Origin: CAWAND01 sp963783335
GTDB lineage: Bacteria; Chloroflexota; Anaerolineae; Anaerolineales; E44-bin32
Reading direction: 5' to 3'
DNA: 64,000 nt
Assembly: GCA_963783335.1 (NCBI GenBank)
Contig: CAWAND010000010.1
Span: forward strand, 1,178,001-1,242,000
Under the pieces are notes generated by a model that was not told the DNA's origin, did no database searches, and worked only from the letters and a program-made list of their open reading frames with translations. Positions 56,721 to 64,000 of the stretch are shown piece after piece (position 1 is the stretch's first letter; each line of letters opens with the position of its first letter). The position numbers and the translations under genes were made by a program.

Positions 56721-57363
56721 CCAAAGTCCTGACTGGGTAGTTGCGCACGAAGCGCACCACCAATGTCGCCCCAATGACCAGGATGGTTCCAGCGGCCAAA
56801 CCGAGGGGGACGTTGAATCCTTCAGGGGCGCCGTCATAAATGATGGCTGCAGTCAAATTGCCGATCCCCAGCAGCCAGCCGTAGAGATAGAGCCGGGCGA
56901 CGCCAAACAGGTAACCAAGGGTGCTAAAAATGCCAACCATGACCGGAACAACCAGGATATCCACCATGAATCTGCGCAACCAGATCGGCCCGCTGCTGGG
57001 AACCAGGGCGCCTAACCAGCTGCTGTCTCTTAGTGTGAGCACCACCACGCCGAAGGTCAGAATCACGACGCCGATTGTGACGACGAAGAGCGCCTTGAGC
57101 TTGGGAGATCGAATACCTTTAGCGTAGCCTAAGCGGGGGAGAGCGAACTTCCATTTGAGAAACATCTGGATACCACTGGCGACAAGAAGCAAGCTAATGA
57201 ACAGCACCAGGTTCCAGGACGGTCCCAAGCGGGCCCTGGTGATGGGATACACCGAGAGCAGAACGAAGATGGTTCCGAGCAGCAGATCCCAGGATCCATC
57301 TTCGTAGGTCATCAGCCGCCTGGTGCGCCTTTGAATGTCTTGAATCTTGGGGGCGTCGGACAT
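56713..57363 (-). CDS. Membrane protein co-transcribed with the winged-helix regulator
   Basis: 216 residues, about six membrane segments in a pattern SWDLLLGTIFVLLSVYP, WNLVLFISLLLVASGIQMFL, FVVTIGVVILTFGVVVLTL and others, with short charged loops. No transport or enzyme motif. The stop overlaps the regulator start. ATG 57363 follows GGGAG. Confidence 0.8.
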   Translation of the reverse strand: MSDAPKIQDIQRRTRRLMTYEDGSWDLLLGTIFVLLSVYPITRARLGPSWNLVLFISLLLVASGIQMFLKWKFALPRLGYAKGIRSPKLKALFVVTIGVVILTFGVVVLTLRDSSWLGALVPSSGPIWLRRFMVDILVVPVMVGIFSTLGYLFGVARLYLYGWLLGIGNLTAAIIYDGAPEGFNVPLGLAAGTILVIGATLVVRFVRNYPVRTLDV

Positions 57364-57407
57364 GGGAGACTCCCGTACTCTGTGGGCTAATGGACTTTGC
57401 AATGAAG

Positions 57408-57420
57408 AGTACTTTGTACT
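57408..57420. promoter_or_regulatory. Palindromic operator candidate AGTAC-TTT-GTACT
   Basis: 13-nt inverted repeat 45 nt upstream of the membrane gene start. Its position ahead of a gene overlapped by a regulator suggests autoregulation by the winged-helix protein. Confidence 0.6.
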
Positions 57421-57474
57421 AGTCTAGCATGGTTTGCGGCGGAGTCAAGGCAGAGCAGCTGGTTTGGTGGGACC

Positions 57475-57840
57475 CTAGATCCACGCGTCGCTGGAGGCTG
57501 TCCGTTCTCCGCCGGCGTCGCCGGTGTTGGGCGTTCCTGCAGGTTCAATGAGCAGGATGTGGCATTCGGAGTCCGCCGAGGGGCGGTGTTCGACGCCCCT
57601 GGGTACGACACACAGTTGACCTTCGCTCAAGGATGCGACGCCATTCCGGAAGGCAATTCGCATCTCACCCATCAAGACCAGAAAGAGCTCGTCGGTCTCC
57701 GGGTGGCTGTGCCAAATGAAATCCCCCTCGACCTTGGCCAGCTTGAGGTGGTAGTCGTTGAGCTGGGCGATGATTTTGGGCTGCCAGAGATCCGAGAACG
57801 CGCTCAGCTTGGCGGACAAGTCGATGGTATTGGGGGGCAT
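57475..57840 (-). CDS. Single-domain cupin
   Basis: 121 residues. Cupin motif 1 is GDFIWHSHPETDELFLVLMGEMRI (two His, one Glu) and motif 2 is LCVVPRGVEHRPSA (third His). The full 3-His/1-Glu metal site is present. Small cupins of this kind are often dioxygenases, isomerases or ligand-binding proteins; the exact reaction is not evident. ATG 57840 with GGGAGAAAG upstream. Confidence 0.9.
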   Translation of the reverse strand: MPPNTIDLSAKLSAFSDLWQPKIIAQLNDYHLKLAKVEGDFIWHSHPETDELFLVLMGEMRIAFRNGVASLSEGQLCVVPRGVEHRPSADSECHILLIEPAGTPNTGDAGGERTASSDAWI

Positions 57841-57862
57841 GCGGCTTTCTCCCTTTCTAGGG

Positions 57863-57892
57863 CCAAATGGCAGCCCTTGGGCTGCCATTTGG
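57863..57892 (-). terminator. Terminator of the ABC-exporter operon
   Basis: 14-bp stem CCAAATGGCAGCCC/GGGCTGCCATTTGG with a TT loop, 63 nt past the ATPase stop and ahead of the cupin. Confidence 0.7.
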
Positions 57893-57954
57893 CGAGGTCA
57901 GAAACACGCGTGGGGGACCGTCCCAGCTTGCACCGAGGTCCGCCGGAGGCGCCG

Positions 57955-58788
57955 CTAACCGGATTGGGAGGCCTGGCTCAGCACACCCCGCAGGACATCG
58001 AGCTGAGATCGGGAAAGGGTGAGCTTGTTCTGGAGGTGTGCATCGCCGGAAAGGATACACTCGCCCAGTTCCGAATGGCGCCACAAACGGAGGTCTTCCT
58101 CTAGCGGCGATCCAACCTGATCCTCGCGAAGAATCCGTCCGTCCTCCATCACCAATACGCGTTGGGTCTGGCGAGCGACCGCCGGATCATGAGTGACAAC
58201 GATAAACGTTGTGCCATGTTCGCGGTTGAGCTGTTTGAGCAGATCCATCAGTGAACGGCCCGCCTGGGTGTCAAGGCTCCCGGTGGGTTCGTCGGCCAGC
58301 ACAAGCGGCGGGTTGTTGGCCAGTGCTCGGGCGACCGCCACGCGCTGGCGTTCGCCCCCTGAGAGCTGGTTGGGCAGGTGGTTGGTGCGGTCCCCCAACC
58401 CAACCAGGTCCAGCAGTTCTTCTGCCCTCGCCCTGCGCTCGGCCGAGGAAACATGACCTATCATCGGCACTTCGACGTTTTCCCGCGCCGTCAACGTCGG
58501 CAGCAGGTTGTGAAGCTGGAAGATGAACCCCACCGTGTGGGCCCGAAATGCATCGACATTCTCGATGGTGGCCAGATCGTGCCCGGCCACGAGCACCTCG
58601 CCGCTGGTTGGTTGGTCCAGCGCGCCGATCTGGTTGAGTAAGGTGCTCTTGCCGCTGCCGCTTGGCCCCATGACGGCGACCAACTCGCCGGAGGTGATCT
58701 GAATCGATACGTCGTCCAACGCCCTGATCGGGGCACCGTCCCCGAAGACCCGCGTTAGCCCGATGGTCTCGACCAGAAAAGAGTTCAT
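57955..58788 (-). CDS. ABC-transporter ATPase (LolD/MacB-type)
   Basis: 277 residues. Walker A MGPSGSGKSTLLN, Q-loop FIFQLHNLLP, ABC signature LSGGERQRVAVARAL, Walker B PLVLADEPTGSLD and H-loop VVTHDP. It belongs to the LolCDE/MacB-like lipoprotein or peptide exporters. ATG 58788 overlaps the adaptor stop (ATGA). Runs with the adaptor and permease as an operon. Confidence 0.96.
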   Translation of the reverse strand: MNSFLVETIGLTRVFGDGAPIRALDDVSIQITSGELVAVMGPSGSGKSTLLNQIGALDQPTSGEVLVAGHDLATIENVDAFRAHTVGFIFQLHNLLPTLTARENVEVPMIGHVSSAERRARAEELLDLVGLGDRTNHLPNQLSGGERQRVAVARALANNPPLVLADEPTGSLDTQAGRSLMDLLKQLNREHGTTFIVVTHDPAVARQTQRVLVMEDGRILREDQVGSPLEEDLRLWRHSELGECILSGDAHLQNKLTLSRSQLDVLRGVLSQASQSG

Positions 58789-59975
58789 TCCTGAACCTCG
58801 ATGTCCACGAAGGCTGTCATGCCCCACAGAATCGATTCGGGGATCGTGTCAACCTGAACCCAGGCTGTGTAGTTGGTGCCACCGCTTGTGCTCGGCATCG
58901 GGAGAAGTCTCTGAATCTTGCCCGTGCCGACGAAGTCCGGTACGGCATCGAATGACACCTGGGCGGGATCATTGACTCGCACACGGGCGGCGTCGATCTC
59001 GTTGAGATCAGTGGTCTCAACCCTCAGTGTGCTGAGGTCGGCGATCACGACGACCGCGGTCCCGGCGGGCACCCATTCCGCAGGCCGCACCGTGATGTCG
59101 GTGATGGTGCCGGCGAAGGGCGCTCGGAGTTCGGCCGAATCGAGTTGGGTCTGCGCCGCTTCCAAGGACGCCTCGGCATTCGCCAAGCGGGCGCGGGCGG
59201 CCTCAAGCGCACGTGCATCAGGTCCGTCTTGCATGCGATCGAGAGTCCGTTGGGCCTCGTCGACGCGCGCCTGAGCTAAGGCGACGTCGGCATCAAGCTG
59301 CGCCTGTTGGATCTCGGTCGGGCGGCCCTTGTACCAGTTCAGCGTTCGGACGGCCGAATCATAGGCCTGTTGCGCGTTGCTGAGGTTGATGGCTGCCTGG
59401 GCACTGTCGTGGTCGTCAGGAGTCCCGCTGTCGGCTCTGCGTTTGGCCTGATCCAGATCCTTCTTGGCAAGCAAGACCCGGCCTTCCTGGGCGGCGATCG
59501 TTTCGGCACTGGCACGGTTGCCTTGGGCACGCACGCTTTGCGTGTATTCCGCCGTATGCAGCTCATCCCGGGCGGTAGCCTGTTCCTGTTCGGCCTGAGC
59601 GCGGGCGATGTCTGCGTCTTCGACCAGCAGGTCCAGAGCCTGGCGCGCATTCACTCGCTCCAGTTCGGCGGCTGTCACGGCAGCTTGCAGGGACGGGCGG
59701 CTGTCAAGCGCCAGGAGCAAGTCGCCCTCTTGGACGGTGTCGCCGACGCTCACGGGCAGGTCGACAACCTGGCCGCCGGAGCGAATGCTGAGACGAGCCC
59801 AACGTTCGGGAACCACCATGCCAGTGGCGCTGACGATTGGATTGAAGTCTGCGCTGTCGCTCGGTGCTGGCGTAGGCGTGGCCGGCGCGGGACCGCCCCC
59901 GCAGGCAGCCAATAGGCCGGCTGCCATCAGTGCCACCAGGATCATGTACAGGGTATTTCCGGTCCTTCGTTTCAT
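58785..59975 (-). CDS. Membrane-fusion (HlyD/MacA-like) lipoprotein adaptor
   Basis: 396 residues. The signal peptide ends in LLAACGGG (lipobox Cys 25). A biotinyl-lipoyl half-motif GGQVVDLPVSVGDTVQEGDLLLALD precedes a long alpha-helical coiled hairpin (about residues 95-270; many AxxAxxEL repeats). A second lipoyl half-motif, PFAGTITDITVRPAEWVPAGTAVVVI, and a beta-barrel domain follow. It links the permease to exit across the envelope. ATG 59975 follows CGGAGG. Confidence 0.95.
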   Translation of the reverse strand: MKRRTGNTLYMILVALMAAGLLAACGGGPAPATPTPAPSDSADFNPIVSATGMVVPERWARLSIRSGGQVVDLPVSVGDTVQEGDLLLALDSRPSLQAAVTAAELERVNARQALDLLVEDADIARAQAEQEQATARDELHTAEYTQSVRAQGNRASAETIAAQEGRVLLAKKDLDQAKRRADSGTPDDHDSAQAAINLSNAQQAYDSAVRTLNWYKGRPTEIQQAQLDADVALAQARVDEAQRTLDRMQDGPDARALEAARARLANAEASLEAAQTQLDSAELRAPFAGTITDITVRPAEWVPAGTAVVVIADLSTLRVETTDLNEIDAARVRVNDPAQVSFDAVPDFVGTGKIQRLLPMPSTSGGTNYTAWVQVDTIPESILWGMTAFVDIEVQE

Positions 59976-60009
59976 GGATGCCTCCGTGTCTGGCAAGGTG
60001 CCAGATGAT

Positions 60010-62253
60010 TCACTCGTAGCGAAGCGCCTCAACCGGCTGTAGACCGGAGGCGCGCAGTGCGGGATAGAACCCGCCAATGAGTCCAAGGGCCAGTGCCACC
60101 AATGCAGCCCGAGCGAAGACAACCCCATCCCAACGGGCGAGGATGAAGCCGGAGAGCATGGGCACAAGTTGCAGCAGGGCGGTGATGCCGAAAGCGACGA
60201 TCACACCGACGATAGCTCCCAAAGCTCCCAGGAGCAGAGATTCACGCATGATCATCGTGACGACCCGGATGCGGCTCCATCCAAGCGTGCGCAGCACACC
60301 AATTTCACGCGTCCTCTCAAGGACGGCCATCAGCATTGTGTTGAGCACGCCGACTCCGCCCACCAGAATGGCCAGGAAAGAGATGCCGAACAGCATCGCG
60401 TCCGCCGCCTGCATGTCCGGCATTTGCTCTGCGAACTCTCCCGAGAGGGCGGCGTGAATCTCCGGGAAACGCTGGTTCAATTCGTGGACGATCTCTGAGG
60501 CTTGAGAAGGATCCTCCAGCTTGACTCCGTACATGGTGACTTTTCGAGGACGACCGGCAAGGATCTGAGCGTCCCGCAAGCTCACCACGGCCGCGGCTTC
60601 CTCCCAGCCCGACCCAACCTCGTGGATGCCAACCACGCGAAAACGGGAGCCGCCGATATCCATCGTTTCACCCACATCATAGTGGGTGGCGTCAGCCAGC
60701 ACCCTCCCGAGCATGACCTCATGCCGTGCAGCCACTGCACGCCCTTCGACCACGTTAAATCGACGCATACCGAATTCGTTGGGGGCGTAGCCGAGAACGA
60801 TGAGGAACGATCCCTCCTCCTGACCGGTCAAAGCGGTCAATGCCAGGCCGCTGACACTGCGGATGCCGGACATGGTTTCGATCTTGGACCCCAAGCGCTC
60901 GTCGATGGCGCTGAGGCTGGTGTCAGCCACGTCAGCTTGGCGGATCATGATCTCGGAGCCAGTTCGCGTGGCCATGCCGGTCATCGCATCCGACGTGCCA
61001 CCGAGGATGCCATCCAAGGACATCACGGCACCGACGGTCAGTCCGATCGCCGACAGGGTCAGCAGCGTGCGGCCAGCACGCTGCCAAAGACTCTGGACGG
61101 CCATACCCCCGAGGGGCAGGCGGCGGACGCCTCCGGCGCCCGATCCGCCTTCATAGCCCAGCGCCTCAAGAGGCGCCAGGCGGGAGGCGCGCCAGGCCGG
61201 ATACAACCCGCCAACAACCCCCAAGATCATAACTGTCGTCAGTGCCTGGACCAAGGTTTCGGGCGCGATCTGCGTGGGGTTCGCGCCGAAGATGCTCACC
61301 ACGGACGACGAGGCCATGAGCAGGGCCCAGCCCAACAAGATACCGATGAGACCCCCGGCCAGGGCCACAACCAGCGACTCGCTCAGGATCAGCAGGAGAA
61401 CGCGCGACCGGCTCCAACCGACAGCGCGCAGCACGCCGATTTCCCTGGTGCGCTCGAAAACCGCCATCAACTGGGCGTTGGCCATGCCGATGCCGCCGAT
61501 GAGGATGGCCAGCCCGGCGATCGCCCAAACAAAGCCGTTCATCATGTCGCCCATCATCTGTTTGTCGGCGAACTCATGGCTGGTGCTGATGGCCAGATCC
61601 GGCCATTGGCGAGTCACCCTGTCGATGAGCCTCTGCTGGAGGGCGGGGTCTTTCAGCTGGATATACACCAGGCTGACCTGGCGCGGCTTGCCCAGCACGA
61701 TTTGTGCCTGGTCGAGAGGGAGCACTGCGCCGCTGTCCTCGAATGCGTCCCCGGTCTCGTAAATGCCCACGATCCTGAAGGTGCTTTCGGTCAGTCTGAG
61801 GCTGTCGCCAACCTGCTTGTCCATCAGGTCGGCGGCCGTGGCGCCGATGAGCACCGGTTTCCCCCGGACGCCGGTGGCATCCTGGAAATTGGTGCCCTGG
61901 ATGATGTTGAAACGAGATAGTACGAAACTGTCGCTGGGAAAGCCGAATACGAAGAAGTAGGGGCTCTTCTCTGCCGGGACAAACGCCTGAAGCATCCCGC
62001 TGGTCGCCTCGACTTCGGGCATGCTGAGCAGATCTTGGGCAACGCCGTCGTCAACCGAACTGTAGGCGATGTCGATCGTGTCCGGCTGGCTGACAATCAG
62101 GTCGGCTTTGCTGCCGGTGAGCATGGATGTGTAGCCAGCATCAAGCCCCTGGGCGAGCGTGCCCAGGGCGATGATCGATGCCACACCCACGCTGATCCCG
62201 ATGATCGTCAGGGTAGTGCGGCCTTTGCGGCGGAGGAGGTTCTTGATGACCAT
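60010..62253 (-). CDS. Double FtsX-domain ABC permease (MacB/LolC-like, fused)
   Basis: 747 residues, two consecutive permease units. Each has an N-terminal membrane helix, a large periplasmic domain and three C-terminal helices (first unit LAILIGGIGMANAQLMAVFERTREIGVLRAVGWSR, second unit AILVGGVGVLNTMLMAVLERTREIGVLRTLGWSR). The near-identical motif in both halves marks the tandem duplication. With the adaptor and ATPase it forms an exporter; most bacteria use two separate permeases. Confidence 0.95.
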   Translation of the reverse strand: MVIKNLLRRKGRTTLTIIGISVGVASIIALGTLAQGLDAGYTSMLTGSKADLIVSQPDTIDIAYSSVDDGVAQDLLSMPEVEATSGMLQAFVPAEKSPYFFVFGFPSDSFVLSRFNIIQGTNFQDATGVRGKPVLIGATAADLMDKQVGDSLRLTESTFRIVGIYETGDAFEDSGAVLPLDQAQIVLGKPRQVSLVYIQLKDPALQQRLIDRVTRQWPDLAISTSHEFADKQMMGDMMNGFVWAIAGLAILIGGIGMANAQLMAVFERTREIGVLRAVGWSRSRVLLLILSESLVVALAGGLIGILLGWALLMASSSVVSIFGANPTQIAPETLVQALTTVMILGVVGGLYPAWRASRLAPLEALGYEGGSGAGGVRRLPLGGMAVQSLWQRAGRTLLTLSAIGLTVGAVMSLDGILGGTSDAMTGMATRTGSEIMIRQADVADTSLSAIDERLGSKIETMSGIRSVSGLALTALTGQEEGSFLIVLGYAPNEFGMRRFNVVEGRAVAARHEVMLGRVLADATHYDVGETMDIGGSRFRVVGIHEVGSGWEEAAAVVSLRDAQILAGRPRKVTMYGVKLEDPSQASEIVHELNQRFPEIHAALSGEFAEQMPDMQAADAMLFGISFLAILVGGVGVLNTMLMAVLERTREIGVLRTLGWSRIRVVTMIMRESLLLGALGAIVGVIVAFGITALLQLVPMLSGFILARWDGVVFARAALVALALGLIGGFYPALRASGLQPVEALRYE

Positions 62254-62454
62254 GCCTGCGTCGACCCTTACGCAGAATGACCCCTGTGGTCATTATCCAA
62301 GCTACAGGCTAGCACTTAGACGTGGATGCCGCCTGATCCGGGCCTGACAGCTTCCCACCCTGAGCCTGCCAAGGCACCTTCAGCGGAGTCTAGCCGACGG
62401 ACGGTCCCGTGCACAGTGACAAAGCGCGCGAACGCGTTGTGAGGAAGTGGTACC

Positions 62455-62472
62455 TTGTGAGGAAATTCACAA
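62455..62472. promoter_or_regulatory. 18-bp palindrome, Rex/CRP-like operator candidate
   Basis: TTGTGAG-GAAA-TTCACAA, in the gap between the ABC permease (whose start it precedes by about 200 nt on the minus strand) and a methyltransferase gene 3' end. Confidence 0.5.
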
Positions 62473-62489
62473 AGCAGCCCGGTGGCCAG

Positions 62490-63472
62490 TTAGGCCCCCT
62501 GAGGCGGGGTCCCTGGGGACATACGAAGGCTGGTCAGGGTGCAGCGGCTTGCCGGAACGCTGCCGTCCTTGCTTTGCCGCGGATGAAACGTGATCTGAGT
62601 TCCATCGTCGCGGCTGTTCTTAGACAGCGGCGATGCTCTGACCGGTAGAATGTGGCCTTTGTGGGTCATGTTGGGACCGCATTTCCGTTGGCCTCTTTGG
62701 ATCGGGGAGCCCCCGACTTCGATGCATCCCGAATAGATCTTCGTCTGGTACCGGATGGTGACGTGCCCATCTTGTTGGTGCCGCCGAAAGGCATCTTCAA
62801 TTGCCAGGACCATGGCGTTGTAGCCGGGATCATTCGGCGAGGGAGTGTAGGAAGAGGAAAACACGCGGCCCTTCAGCCCCTCGAGGTCGAGCTGCTGCTG
62901 GTTGTCGAACGTCTGCATCTCGAAATCGCGGACAAACAGGTTCGCCAACTCCTGGTCGGAGATGGCCTGGTGATTCACGGCCTGGTAGTCCGTTCCGTGG
63001 GATTGCAGCAGGGCCTCATAGGCCTGCAAGAAGGCTGTGTCATTGAGGCGGTCGTTCCATATCAGGGCCAGCCTTCGAGGCTCGCGCAAGATCCTTCGAA
63101 ACTCATCCAGGGCCGGGTGGGTGTCGAACCAATGGAATGCCTGCGCCGCGACCACAAAATCCACCGAGCGTGCGGGAAGCGAAGTGGCCTCGGCGGTGGA
63201 GCAACTGGTACAAAGCGGTCGTGGCCCCCTAGCCTCGCTTCTGCCGCGGCTCGCATCTCGTCGTTGGGTTCAATCGCATAGACTCGTCCCACATGCTCCA
63301 GCAAGAGTTCAGTCAAGATCCCTGTTCCAGAGCCGATATCTGCGACGATGGAGGTTCTATCCAAGCCTTGAGCAAGCAGTGCGTTGATCGCTTCTGGAGG
63401 GTAGCTGGGCCGGTATTTGACGTAGTCAGCGACCCGGTTGGAGAAGCGTTGCGTGGGGTCCAAAGGAGGCAT
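62490..63472 (-). pseudogene. Class I SAM-dependent methyltransferase, interrupted by a frameshift
   Basis: The N-terminal part (from ATG 63472) has DPTQRFSNRVADYVKYRPSYP and motif I VADIGSGTGILTELLLE, then YAIEPNDEMRAAAEARL. The frame then changes by one base (a missing base or two extra) at about 63195-63215. The C-terminal part reads SVDFVVAAQAFHWFD, LALIWNDRLNDT and HGTDYQAVNHQ, as expected for this family. The frame also runs about 80 residues past the usual C-terminus (near 62735), so a second indel or lost stop near the end is possible. Follows the molybdenum hydroxylase gene by 6 nt. Confidence 0.82.
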
Positions 63473-63478
63473 TGGGGT

Positions 63479-64000
63479 TTAGCTTCTATCTGACAGCGAG
63501 TCCCGGATCTTGTCCGCCGTGAACGGAATCTGCCGAAGACGTGCGCCACAGGCAGCGAAAATGGCATTGGCCACCGCCGGAGCGGTGCAGATCGAGGCCG
63601 GCTCGCCAGCGCCCACCAGGGGCTCGTCCGGCTGATTGAGCAGCACGGCCTCGATTTCCGGCAGGTCGGAAAAACGCAGGATCGGGTAAGTATCCCAATC
63701 AGAACTGGTGATGTGTGTCTCGTCGAAGGCGATTTCTTCGAAAAGTGCGCGGCTCAATGACTGGATCAGGTTGCCCTCGATCTGGTTGGTGACCCCATCG
63801 GGATTGACGATCAGGCCGCAATCGTGAGCGCTGATCAAGCGTTCCACGTGCACTGCACCGCGCTCCGGATCCACGCGGACCTGGGCCACTGTCGCCACGT
63901 ATGCGCCGTCGTTCTCATAGCGGGCGTACGCCAATCCCCTCCCAGTTCCGTCGGGCAATGGCTGCCCCCAGCCGGCTCGGTCGGCGGCGGCCTGGAGGGC
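63479..64000 (-). CDS. Xanthine dehydrogenase-family molybdopterin subunit, C-terminal part (runs off the right edge)
   Basis: 173 residues visible from the right edge to the stop. ERLISAHDCGLIVNPDGVTNQIEGNLIQSLSRALFEE and PLVGAGEPASICTAPAVANAIFAACGARLRQIPFTADKI are typical of the C-terminal region of the large (MoCo) subunit of aerobic CO dehydrogenase / xanthine oxidase-type hydroxylases. The GAGEP motif contains the conserved catalytic-site Glu of this family. The substrate cannot be told from this part. Confidence 0.93.
   Translation of the reverse strand, partial: ALQAAADRAGWGQPLPDGTGRGLAYARYENDGAYVATVAQVRVDPERGAVHVERLISAHDCGLIVNPDGVTNQIEGNLIQSLSRALFEEIAFDETHITSSDWDTYPILRFSDLPEIEAVLLNQPDEPLVGAGEPASICTAPAVANAIFAACGARLRQIPFTADKIRDSLSDRS

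Noticed and set aside
60502..61920. Long open frame of 472 codons on the plus strand
   Set aside because: It lies opposite the ABC permease, which has clear FtsX motifs. Long antisense frames are common at this GC content.

Overview
The window is a GC-rich bacterial chromosome segment that looks like Chloroflexota, probably class Anaerolineae. The evidence is a histidine-phosphatase / DUF3090 / SCO1664-type trio, a LexA box of the GAAC-N4-GTTC type, many lipoproteins and FHA/PP2C-type regulators, and the character of the 16S rRNA gene (for example GTAAAACG in the 530 loop). It is mostly housekeeping DNA. I see no CRISPR array, prophage, insertion sequence or integrase.

Layout. 0-9.5 kb, nearly all minus strand: partial protein, lipid kinase, HAD hydrolase, double GNAT, methyltransferase, homoserine dehydrogenase, the SCO1664/DUF3090/phosphatase operon and RarA. 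9.6-13.5 kb, plus strand: maf, a lipoprotein penicillin-binding protein and rsgA; maf and the PBP each carry a one-base frameshift. 13.4-23.9 kb, mostly minus strand: CoaE-GNAT fusion, a signalling cluster (propeller protein, PP2C phosphatase, vWA-FHA protein), a membrane protein, guaA and xpt. 23.9-36 kb: SOS-controlled lexA, enoyl-CoA hydratase, tRNAs Pro/Gly/Met, a membrane SpeE-like protein, frameshifted EamA and NDH-2 genes, transaldolase, a CBS protein, a lipoprotein, a J-domain protein and a NYN RNase. 36-42.4 kb: LysM/lamin-tail protein, tatA, dnaX-ybaB-recR, a methyltransferase and an MFS transporter. 42.5-48.3 kb: a complete rRNA operon, 16S - tRNA-Ile(GAT) - tRNA-Ala(TGC) - 23S - 5S, with promoters, boxA-like repeats, processing stems and terminators. 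48.4-64 kb: alkaline-phosphatase-like membrane protein, GlsB-type protein, aldo/keto reductase, lipoprotein, an HgcA/HgcB-like pair, MFS transporter, a winged-helix regulator with its membrane partner, cupin, a MacAB-like ABC exporter, a frameshifted methyltransferase and a partial molybdenum hydroxylase.

The most notable system is at 52,682-54,560. One 541-residue protein joins a class I SAM methyltransferase to a corrinoid-binding and membrane module of the HgcA (mercury-methylation) type, with the NVWCA cap-helix motif. It is followed after 4 nt by a two-cluster HgcB-like ferredoxin. The usual cap-helix Lys is Gly and the extra C-terminal cysteines of canonical HgcB are absent, so this is probably a divergent HgcAB-related methyl/corrinoid system rather than a standard mercury methylator.

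Two other patterns cut across the window. Five otherwise good genes carry single-base frameshifts, and four of them are consistent with one extra C after GAGTT (on either strand), which suggests a systematic sequence error or a sequence-specific mutation. Five intergenic 18-bp palindromes of the form TTGTGAR-N4-TTCACAA look like operators for a Rex- or CRP-type regulator.
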